A stretch of 64,000 nucleotides of DNA from Manis javanica. Lineage: Eukaryota > Chordata > Mammalia > Pholidota > Manidae. Position numbers and translations under genes: made by a program. Numbering within the stretch: the stretch's first letter is position 1; the number at the start of each line of letters is the position of its first letter. Shown here piece by piece: positions 13,344 through 25,300 of this stretch. The notes below the pieces were generated by a model. That model worked only from the letters and a program-made list of their open reading frames with translations. It ran no database searches and had not been told where the DNA came from. Location of the stretch: the NCBI RefSeq assembly GCF_040802235.1, contig NC_133163.1, positions 67,064,001 through 67,128,000 of the forward strand, given 5' to 3'.

Positions 13344-13393
<50 letters not shown>

Positions 13394-16300
13394 TCTGTTT
13401 GAAAAAATGAAATTTATATATATACATAAAACAGTGAAGATTGAATTTCAATAAAGATTGAATTTCATTGATGTTTCTGCTTGTGCTATATTAAGGGTAT
13501 TTGATCCTGCAGTCCAAAAAATTTTTAATACATTTTGTTCTCTTTTTAGAGTTCTGTAGTAGCACTTTCCTTACACTTAAAGTTAAATAATTTTGCATTT
13601 TTTGCTTACAGTCATCTCTGCGTGCATTTATTACTAGTCATAATTTGTAAGAAAATTTGAGGAAGGATAAGTAAAAACACTATAATAATAAAACCAAAAA
13701 TATATATATATATCAAAGCATGAAAAGCAACAGGAAAAGTAAAAGTCTTTTTTTTTCTTCTTTCCCAGATCTCTTTTCTGCTATTAAGCTATTTTCCTGT
13801 TTTACTTTAAGAAGTATTTTCTAAAATTCATGTACCAACTCCATTACTTTTCATTGTATGCATAGTAGTGGTTTAGCTTCTTTAGCTTGTCTGTTTTACC
13901 AAATAATGCATAGTAAAACTTGCTAAAACTTTTGTAGTTAATGTTGTATATTTAAGTTGCAAATTTCACATTTTAAAGCAAAGCCTTAGGAGCAGGAATG
14001 CCTCAAACCTAAGATCTATGGAAAAGCTAGTCAAGGCCTACACTAAACAAACACCAATTTAGAGCTCTGTATGTGTGTTTATGTAGATGTATGCTTTTTA
14101 GTAAATGATTTATTAATGGTAGAAGGATAGAGGGATAAGTATGATCATTACACTCTTTAATGGAAAAATAATGTTAGAATTTATTAATAAAGATTCAAGT
14201 TCAACTTTGACAGAATTAAGAAGGTGACATTACAGTTCATAATCTCATTTTCAGTGGCAGCCTCCCATCTTCATGCTTCCTATTGAAGTCCATGGTACAC
14301 CTCATTTTATAAAGAAAAAAATGTCTTCAGTGAGAGAAACTTTTGCATTATAACCTCTCAGGCCATTTCAGTGAAGACTTGAGATATATACTAAGTTGCC
14401 ACTGGCATGAATTGAATCAGTTGTTGGGCTGTATTCTTTAGTCTTGATAAAATCGAAGGAGAAAGAGAGTTCGATATGTGAGCTATAGGTTTCTTTGGTC
14501 ATTAGTGTCCATAAAAAGGATTAGTTGTAGGAGTACAAAAAAGGAACTTGTTGTAAGATCCCATTTTGAGACCCTAAAGATTTCCATAAAGGAATATGCT
14601 AATATGACCATAGTATTCTTAAATTGCTTGATGACATCTCAATCTATCTAATAAAAAGTATCATAATTTCTGTCTTTAAAACTTCTTTTAATAATTTTCT
14701 CTTTAAATTGCTAGTAACATTTTTCTGCTTAGGTAATCGTGTTGTAGGTAATTACATTAACAGTAATAAAATGAGTTTACAAAAATAGAAATTAATTCTC
14801 TCTGCAAAGAAGGGCAAATAAGTATTTAGTGTGATAACCGTATGCCACAATAATGGGTGATTATGGGGAGTAGAAATATAGCTTAAAAGATTTAAAGATT
14901 TTTTTCATATGAATATATAACAATTGCTGAGTGACCAGGTTGGCTTGATATATATAAGTAAATATATGTGTGTATATATAGAGAGAAATGTAGTCATGAT
15001 TAATTAGAAATATAATACCATCTTTTTGTTTAATATAGTTAATCTAAAACTCCAGTAAAACTAGCTAATATTGCCTAGATACTTCCTTTCACATGCCCCT
15101 AAATTGGTCAACGATTTCTGACCCAGAAATATTTCTGCAAAAAAATTTATTATGTTAAAGTTGTTTTATTGGGCTTTCATCAAGGTTTGTTATTGAGTGT
15201 TTGTATAATTGTGAGTGGGAGGAATTACAGCATTTTGTTTTAACTTGTCTTACAAACAAATTAGGAGGTTGAAAGAATGTCCTTGTGCTGGATAAAAATG
15301 CTTTGAGGATAATACTACCTAATGAGTTTTATATAATTATTCTTAAATGTAATTTTAAACCATTGATTTTATAATTTTTAGCTGCTTCTGGTATACAACC
15401 AGCAGTTACATAATAGAAATTGGCAGAAGGGATCAGTTCTTCAGATTATTTAGATTCATAAGTATAATCATTGAAAGATTAATTAAATACTACTAAACTC
15501 CCTATGTATATTTTCTGTCAAATTTGCTCTAGAGCAGTTAGATCTTACCTTCATTTTAATGTCATATAGGACCCTATTTAAGTCATTATATAGCTAGCTT
15601 TGATATTATAGTTTACTTTGATAAATAATAAAATATTCTAAATAAAGGTGAATTTTACATATTTAGGAAAGTTGACTTGTATCTTCTCAGAATTATTTTC
15701 AGTAGTATTAGTGATAGCAAATTTCATTATACTTGTTTCCTGTAGTGTTATTTGTCTCAGTTTTTCATAGATTTTCAAGATTGATAGTTTGAGTTTATGT
15801 TTCCGTTTTAAAAATTAGCTCATGAATTTTAGATGTTTTGATATGTTGAGTTGTTTTGTATTACAATATTATAATGACTTCATGTGTTTTCCCCTTGCAT
15901 TTTAAGATTAAAATTTGCTTTCAAAACATGTTAGAAATGATACTGAGAATTAATTGCGTATATCTGTTAGAGCAAAATACTTATATAATAGTATAGTTAT
16001 TCCTAATTATGACAGAGTTTGATTTTAATTAGAGTATCAGAAATTTAAAGTTCTGTAGTTAGTCAATATACATTAGTTATTTTAGAGTATCATGGTAAAT
16101 AAAAGGGAAGTTAAAGAATCATATTAAGAGTTTGAAAGCTGGAAGGCATTCTGAAGATCACATAGATTAACTTTTTACAGAAAGGAAACTGACATTGTTG
16201 GTAGTAGAACTGCCCTTTTCCTATACCATTACTGGTACTGGAGGAATCTGTGCAATCTGAGACTTGGTTTCAGTAAACCAAAACACACTGGTGTTCTGTA

Positions 16301-19300
16301 AACGATTTTAGTGCTTGTATTAATTTTTAGCAGTGACTAGAATACTTGGCACTCTAAGCAAATAAGATACAAAGCAAAAGGATTTTGCGGCATTTCAAAA
16401 ATACTATAGTTATAATTGCACCAAAGTGATAAGTGATTTAAATAGAATACCTTTTGTGTCCCACCTCCTATGCTGGAATAATATATCTAGTGCACATTTG
16501 ATTTGTGGAAGATATGTTGCATTTCCTAAATAAACATTTGTTTTTATTGCTACTCAGTAGTAGTTTTTGAATGGAGCAAATAGGAGGGAAGTGGGAAAAT
16601 AAAAATTATATTACTGAATATTTTAACTGTTAAGTGCTTACATTTCCCCCACAATATTGTCTTGTACTGTATGATTTTTCAGCATTTAAGAAGCGGTTTT
16701 GTTCTTTATAGCTGAACCAATTACGTTTCCATCTGGAGGAGGCAAGTCATTTATTATGGGTTCTGATGATGTTTTGTTAAGTGTACTGGGCCTTGGAGAC
16801 CTTGCAGACTTGACGGTAACAAATGATGCAGACTATAGTTATGATGTAAGTGCAGTTTTATTTTTAATTTTTTAATGATTTAATAGAAGGCTCCTTATTT
16901 TTTGGAAACACTTGTAAAACAGAATTAATGTCAAGGTGCATGGAAAAGATAAGTTTAAGTGTGTCAATATGTTGATTTGAAGTGGCATGTAGATTTTCTC
17001 TTGCAACTACTTTCTTTGTGGTGTTTATAAAGTTTTCTTAGGTATTGTGGTGGAGTAGCAAAGAGTTTGGGATAATTGTCTTAAAATATTGGTTGATAAA
17101 TATTTATATTCAGTAGTCAACTCTCAATTATCTACTTAAATTAATCCATATTGGTGTTAAAAAAGAAGAATAGATGACCTGAATCACTTATTTGCCTTCA
17201 GGATACTTCTTAAAAAACAAGTTTTAATTTTGAATTTTTATTCATTAAGGATAATATTCAAGTTAGCTTTCCATTTCCGGAATACTTAGTCCTTCATTTG
17301 AGGGATGGGAGAGGATGGAGGGGGATGGGAGGAGAGTGTTAGAGGTAAAGCTAGTCTTGGATTAAATTTTTTTTATAGATAATAAACACTCAATTGAGAG
17401 TTAACTATACTTGTTTAGATTTTATATTAATGAATTTGCCATTTTTCAGCAAATTATTTTCCTTTTATAATGAATTACTTTTTTCTACATTGTATATTTA
17501 TGTTAGCATGCTTTTTAGAAACATCAGCCTTGTTGGGCTGGATTATTCACATTAATATTTTTAAAATACACAAGGAAGAAAATTCTAGTAAACTTTTGAC
17601 TACTTGACAAGTGGCATCTTTACAGATGGAGAAAGGAAGGTAAAATGATTAACCTCTTTATCAGTATCAATAATGATAATGAAAATACTCTTAAAGTGTC
17701 TTTAGTTCAGACTTTTGTAAAGTACCTTACTTGCTGCCTTCTTAAAATTTCACATGCTAAGTTTCTAAATAACTGTACTGTTAATACTGTACCCTTGGAT
17801 TTTTGGTAGTTAATGTAATTTTTACTGTTTTCATGTAAAGTATTGCAGCATGGTAGTTTTTGGTTCTCATCTGATGTTTAATAGGACCTTTGGGTTTAGC
17901 CTGTTTAGGTTTTAAGGAATCATATTAAATCGTATTAAGGAACTCTTCATTTGATCTACGTATTTAAAAGCTAAGGAAATTGTTCTTAGTTCTTATTAAA
18001 TAAAGATTTGTTATAAAATTTTTAGGGTATGTTAAATTTCCACTGGACATTTTAGGAAAGCAGTTTTAACTATATTTTAGACACCTCAAAACAAGCAAAA
18101 ACTCCGCATGCCTATCAATTTACTACTTTTACCACTAGGTATTGTGCTCTTTCTTTTTAGTTGCCTGCCAATAAAGATGCCTTTCGAAAGACATGGAACC
18201 CCAAGTATACACTGCGTAGCCATTTTGATGGAGTGCGGGCATTAGCTTTTCATCCTGTAGAACCTGTGCTGGTTACTGCCTCTGAGGACCATACTCTGAA
18301 ACTTTGGAACTTGCAAAAAACAGTTCCTGCCAAAAAGCAAGTATTTTAATGTTAGCCTGCATTTTTTTTCCTTCTAAACTTGCTAATAATTATAAGTAAT
18401 TATTCTTCTTTATGGTCCATATCTTTTATTCACTCAGCTTATCTTATTTATAAACTCAGAAATCAACCAGTGATTTGCAGTTATTTAATTGCGTTTTCCC
18501 TCCTCTTTTAGGAGTGCCTCTTTAGACGTAGAGCCTATCTACACATTTAGGGCCCACATGTAAGTTTTATTGAATTAATACTTAATTAACAACTGTAGTT
18601 ATTGTTAACCATTCTCTGTCAATCCTCAAACCTTATAATTTTCTCATGTTTGTTTTATATTAGAAAAGACATTAGTTGAATAGTATTTCATTTGATTAAT
18701 AATTGTATTAGTGAAAATACAGTCAGTACTGTTCAAATGTATGTGTTTACCTTAAATTGAGAGGTTGGGGGGGGGATGTGGATGGGAGTTTCCTTTAAGT
18801 CTTTACAAGTAATTTTTTTCCCTCTTTTCCCTATAATAGTGGTCCTGTTCTATCATTAGCTATTAGTTCTAATGGAGACCAGTGTTTTAGTGGTGGTATT
18901 GATGCAACCATCCAGTGGTGGAATATGCCTAGCCCTAATGTGGATCCGTATGACACATATGGTAAGCAGAAAGCTCAAAACTTGTTTGTTTTTTAAGTGA
19001 ATGGAGTGACAAAAATACCTCAAATACTGTTACAAGGTTGTTTAAACATGTATTGGTCTCCTCATTTAGTTCTTCTATTTACTAGTAATTTGCTTTATTA
19101 AAGAGAAAAATTAATAAATATCATGCCATGAATATTTAATTTTGTGAATTGGTATTTTCTCCCATGTCCAAAAATTTTTAAAACTATATTAATTAAAACA
19201 TTAATTACAGTGCTAGTACAAAAAGAAGATAACGAAATATAATATAAGCAATAGGTTTTTAAACATAAAAAATTAATTTATTAGTTGAAAATAGATGACA

Positions 19301-22300
19301 GTAGGAGCAAATAAGGATACTAAGGGCATAAATCAGTACTATTTAGAGGCTAAATATTCCTTACTTTAAAAAATCTTATGCACAAGTGCCACTTTTAGAA
19401 TGTGTCCTGCAGAAATACCTATATACATGTATTCAGATATGTTTACAAGGGAATTGTTCGTAATTATAAAAAGTTGAAATGAATGTTTATTAGTATGAGT
19501 GGTTAAATACTGATCTCTTTGGTTCATTTAAAAAGAATTCAAGAGCTCTTTGATCTTTTTTTAAACACCCACTTGGTGGCTAAATTTACCAAATGCAGTG
19601 TTAAGCACTGCATCAGGAAATAAGAATTAGTCTGATAGAAAAGATAGAGATTAAGAAGATAAACAAGGAGATGAGTTTATGGTTACAAATTGTGATAACT
19701 GGTATAAAGATAGAGTATTCTGAGAGTAGCAGGCAGAATCTTCTTTAGTTGTAGTCTGAAATAGTAACATTTAATCCCAGACTAAAGGGTAAAAGGGAAC
19801 TTTATTGGTAAATAGTTTTAAGCCAGAAAATGACCTATAAATGTAGTTAAAAAGGTGACACTGGCTGATGCAAGGAGAATAGATTGGGGATGGGAGGACT
19901 GGAGAAAGGACTATCAGTGTAGGTCGTGATGTGGTGGCCCAGTAGACCAGGTGAGAAATGATGTCGCCAGGATTAGTGATGGTGGAGCAGTTGGCAAGAA
20001 ATAGATTTAACAAATCATGGGCGAGGTAGGGTAGAGTAAATAGAATCTATTGATAAATTGGATTGAGTGGATAAAGTGATGGATGAGTGACTTGAGTTTG
20101 TTTTCTTAACAGCTTTATTAAGATAGAATTCACATAAAACCATTTTGAAGGACATAGTTTAGTAGTTTTACAGTTATCACAGGCTTGTGCAACCGTTACC
20201 ACATCTAATTCAGAACATTTTCATGATCACTCCTACATTTTTGAAATAGCAGTTGAGTATATGATGGTAACAATAAAATGGGGGCAGAGCAAGTGTGAAA
20301 AGATAGAAGTTTGTTTTTTAGGCATCTTAAAGAGAAGGTGTTATCAAGAAGGTAATTTCAATATCAAGATGTGATCAAGATCAAGGTGGTGTAACATAGG
20401 GAGAATATATTGGGTAGAGTAAGAAGAGAAGGCAAAGCCTCGAGGAACTAAATAAGCATATTTACCCAATATCCTTTTCTACTCTTCGGTGGAAGGTTGA
20501 TGAAGGCTTTTTGTTTAGGTTGAGAGATGGTGGAGCATATTTGTTTGCTGTGGTAATGATGTCAAAGAGGAGTTTTACAGTAAGGAAACTGTAAACATGA
20601 AAGCAAATTAGTAAATTGAATGGAATCCCAAATACACTTTGAGAGAAAGGAGGACCATTCCTTACTTGCATTTGGAAGCAAGGATAAGGTGGTTTTAGAC
20701 ATGAGTGATATATAGATTAGGTACAGGAAGATGGGACAGAGGGCTTCCTATTTCAGTGCTTTCTCAGTGAAGTATAACAGATAAAAACCATTCCTGATGA
20801 AGGGAAGTTGGAAACTGTGAGAATTGTGGAGATGATAAGAAATATCCATGGAAAGTGAGAGGTTACTAAAGAAACAGGATTGTAGGACAAAAAATGCACA
20901 GTGTTGTTAGCAACCATGTCCATCAAATGATAAATGGATAAATAAAATATAGTTTATCCATACAATAGAATATTATCAGCATTTTAAAAGAAATGAAATA
21001 CTGATACATGCTAAAAAATGGGTGAACCTTGGAAACATTATGCTAATAGAAAGAAGCCAGTCACGAAAGGTCATTTGTATGAAATGTCCAGAATAGACAA
21101 ATTTATAGAAATAAAGTAAATTAGTGGTTTTTTAAGGCTGCAGAAAAGCCGAAAGTGAATAGTGGGAGAAAATGGCTAATGAGTGATGAAAATGCCCTGA
21201 AACTGATAAGGTGATGATCGTACAGTTCTGTGAATGTTAAAAGCCATTGAATTGTACACTTTAAATTGGTGAGTTGTGTAGGAATTACATCTCAGTAAAG
21301 CTGTATAAAAAAGTATATGTTCCTTATAGAAAATTGCAAACATACGGAAAGTATTGTGGGAGAAAAAAATAACCCCATAACTCCAGAACTTAGAGATAGC
21401 CACTGTTTACACTTTGGTCTCTATTCTGTGGCCGTTTTCTGTAGTCTTTACACTTAATTACATGATAAGTTATCTTTATGTAACAAAGCATTTGTTTTAA
21501 ACTTCTTTTAACTAATTTTTGTTTGTTTGTTTCTTCCCAGAGCCAAATGTTCTAGCTGGCACTTTAGTTGCTCATACAGATGCCGTCTGGGGTCTTGCTT
21601 ATAGTGGCATAAAAAATCAATTACTGTCTTGTTCAGCAGATGGCACCGTTAGGTTATGGAATCCACAAGAAAAATTGCCTTGTATTTGCACTTACAATGG
21701 AGACAAGGGTAAGTGAATTTTTCCTTTACAAGAGAAGCTGTGTATTTTTTAAATTTGGAAGATAAAAAGGACAAAGCAGTTGATTTAGTATTTCTTTGCT
21801 GCTGCGAAAGCATTTGAAATTGAAAGAATTTTTAAAAACTTGCTATAATCTTTTTATACCTACTCATTTTTTATAAAAAGAAAGGTGCTGTGCAAGTAAA
21901 TCCTATAGGTGAGTGCTTTTTGGCCTTTTCAAGACATGTCATACTTTAAAAATAAAACTATTTGTAGCAGTGGAGTAGATAGACGAGGTTGCTCATTGGG
22001 ATAGCATAAGGCCCTCCACTTACTCCAGGTAACTACCTGCAAAGACTGGAGGAATAGCAGTCTTAGCATACCTGTAAGTCACATATGAGCACACTGGTTT
22101 TGAGATGTGTAGCCATAGTCATTGAAATAACACCCTTCACTGGGAAGTACAGTTACATGAACAGTTTTATGTAAATCTTTTTCTGTCAAACAGGTTTCAA
22201 CCAGTTTACCTTCTGATGACATTTATTTATGTACATACGTTTATATACTTGGTTTGGCTATATTTTGCAAGTCATTTTTTTAGTTATTTTTATAAACCAG

Positions 22301-25300
22301 ACCTGTATTTTTCTTTTTACAAGTATGTTTTGTTCTAAAACATTTTAGATGAATAGTATATGCTTTATTTTGCCCTCTTGATACCTTAGTGATTCTACTA
22401 ATTTTTCAATTACCCAGCCTTTAAGGTAAAAAATTCATTTAGATATTTGTTCCTTGCTTTATCTGAGTAATTAATTGCTTGATTCCAGATTTCTCCTAGC
22501 CATGGATTGATCTAGCCATTTGAATTTAATGTGTTTAAAAGAGAAATTGCTGCACAGGTCACTTTAGAATAGCACTGCACCAGTGGCTTCCAGAGTCCTA
22601 ACTTCATTTTCACAGATCCAGAAATTCTATTTGTACTATCTACTTGATAAGGCTCACACATCTCAAGCATATGAATAGTCTTCCAAGACAATGATGTGAG
22701 AATGCTAATTTATCATTTTTTACAGTGAGAAATACATTTGGCAGTTAGGTCAAAACAGGATTTTTTCTCTCAGAATAAGATGCACAGGAAGACAAGTAAC
22801 TTTTGCATATATCTCCTCTTACTTTAAGAGCCCTGTAACTATATTTTTCTTACAATGTTGAATAGAATGTTAGAAAAACTTCATAAATAATGGAGTGAAT
22901 GTTAGCTATTATATCTCACTGTTATATACTTAATTATATCTCATACAATTGCTGTCTTTTTCATTATTTCAGAATACTTGAATTCCTTTTTTTTTTTGTA
23001 TCACTTATAGGATTTACTTGCACAGCACCTTTCTTTTAATAAAAAATATCTTTTATAAAAAATACAGAAATATCTAAATTACTGTGTTAATACTATATCT
23101 CTTTGGGCTCCTCTCAGGACATGGAATACCTACATCGGTGGACTTTATAGGCTGTGATCCAGCTCATATGGTGACCTCTTTCAACACTGGTAGTACAGTA
23201 ATTTATGATTTAGAAACATCACAGTCATTGGTGATGCTTTCATCACAGACAGATTCTGGTAAGTTTTCATGGGCTTCTTTGAAACCATAAAAAGGATTCT
23301 TGCACAATAGAGGGTGACCTTAGTTTTCATATTTTGATTATTTGAATTTAGATAGGAAAAATGGTTTCAGTGTGTTAATAGTTGTACTTATCATTTCTGC
23401 TACTTCCTCAAATTGTTTTTTAAAGCTTGGGTGGGTATATGGGGACAGAGAGTGAGTAGAGCAATGTAAAAGTGAAAGCAAGGGAAATAATTTCAGCTTT
23501 TTAATGGAAATATATAGAAATTACAGAAAATAATATGAGCCTGATAACTCAATTTGAAGCTTCAATAATTATGCACAAATGGCTGGTGCATAGGATATGG
23601 TATGTGTTTCATGGTTTATTTCAATAGGGATTCAAATAAGGCCCATGCATTAGAATTGGTTGATAGGTCTCTTAAGTCTCTTTTCATCTGTAGGTCTCCC
23701 TCCCTGTTTTTTATTTCCCTAGCATTTTCTTTTTTTTCCCATTTTTTTTTTTTTTTTTTGAGAGGGCATCTCTCATATTTATTGATCAAATGGTTGTTAA
23801 CAACAATAAAATTCAGTATAGGGGGGTCAATGCTCAATGTACAATCATTAATCCATCTCAAGCCTAATTCTCGTCAGTCTCCAATCTTCTGAAGCATAAC
23901 GAACAAGTTCTTACATGGTGAACGAATTCTTACAGAGTGAATAAATTCTTACATGGTGAACAGTACAAGGGCATTCATCACAGAAACTTTCGGTTTTGAT
24001 CATGCAATATGACCTATAAACCATCAGGTCAAATATGAATATTCATTTGATTTTTGTACTTGATTTATATGTTGATCCCACATTTCTCCTATTATTATTA
24101 TTATTTTTATTTTTAATAAAATGCTGAAGTGGTAGGTAGATGCAAGATAAAGGTAGAAAACATAGTTTAGTGCTGTAAGAAGGCAAATATAGATGATCAG
24201 ATGATCAGATGTGTGCCTATGGACTAAGTATTAATCCAGGCTAGACAAGGGCAGCAAGACATCCACGGATGCAGAAGATTTCTCTCAAAGCAGGGGGGGT
24301 GAGGTTCTGAGCCTCACCTCTGTTGATCCCCAAATTCTCACCTGATGGCCCCCCTGCGACTGTGCCTGTCTTAGGTTGTTCCTCCCTTGAGGAATCTTAC
24401 CCGTCTCTGGCTAACCAGTCATCTTCCGGGGCCATACAGGGAAATGTAAAGTTGGTAAGTGAGAGAGAAGCCATATTGTCTGCAAAGGTTAGCTTTTTAC
24501 TTCTTTGCAGATTTATGCCCTGTGGCTTCTATGCCCAGCACTTGTCTCAAGGTATCTTTACCACCTGGAGGAATTATGATACTCGGTAAATTCGATATGA
24601 GGCACGAATTCTATTTAAGGTTTGTAATTAGGAAGGAAGAAGAAAAGCTATAGATGTAGCATATGAAGGAAACTTGGGAGGATTGATTATTTCTTTGACA
24701 TATCTTCTTGTATAGTACCTTAAGTATGTATAGGTTTTAAACTACTAACTAATTTGCACACACATATTAACATAATAGGAATACGGTGACATAAACAAAG
24801 CAAATCTATAATTACCAGCCATCTCCAGTGAAGCCAAGAAAACCATTTAGGCACCCTAGGCATTTGTGAAAATTTATCTATGATATGGTGGATATTGTCC
24901 AACTGTACTTGAACCATCAGACAAATTAAAGCAGCCCATTTCTGGGATCTGTTCACATCCCATATGTTCTTTTAACCATAGATAGTCTATAGTCATGAGA
25001 TTTTGGGGTGCTACAACTTGCACCCCTCCCAACTCCTGGTTGAGTTCCAACAGTACAGATCCAGTCAAATTCGTTGTCTCACTGTATGCACATGCCAGCC
25101 TAGACATCTCCCTCCTCCTTCTTATGGCAAGTCCAGGAGACGGTGGGCTGGATGCAGCCACAACCGCAGCATCGTCCGGATCCCTGTGGAGGCTTTTTGA
25201 TGATCATCCCCCGGCACGAGTCCTCCAGAGAGTGCTGATGCCGGAAGCTCCTCCTCATATCGTATCTTAGTTCATTTTCTGGGTATCCAAGCTAGGCCTT

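Larger units (their letters stand above)
12466..16711 (+). other. STRN3: STRN3 intron 9
   Basis: AT-rich intron with a MIR-like remnant at about 12,845-12,985, the local repeat copy at 13,219-13,442 and small TA runs near 13,699 and 14,947. I see no coding or structured RNA signal. Confidence 0.7.
18962..21540 (+). other. STRN3: STRN3 intron 13
   Basis: The intron holds old repeat remnants: an unassigned ancient element over parts of 19,560-20,900, an antisense L1M end at 20,109-20,260 and a sense L1M end at 20,915-21,306. No gene seen. Confidence 0.65.

Noticed and set aside
13245..13451. Open frame over the TA repeat as a small gene
   Set aside because: It consists of TA microsatellite translation and occurs also in the duplicate copy in altered form.
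23908..23964. CRISPR-like array
   Set aside because: Three contiguous 19-bp units without spacers, in a mammalian L1 tail, are a plain tandem repeat.
24874..25161. Captured, functional env (syncytin-like) gene
   Set aside because: There is no surface subunit or fusion peptide, the frame shifts inside the transmembrane subunit and one key Cys is replaced.
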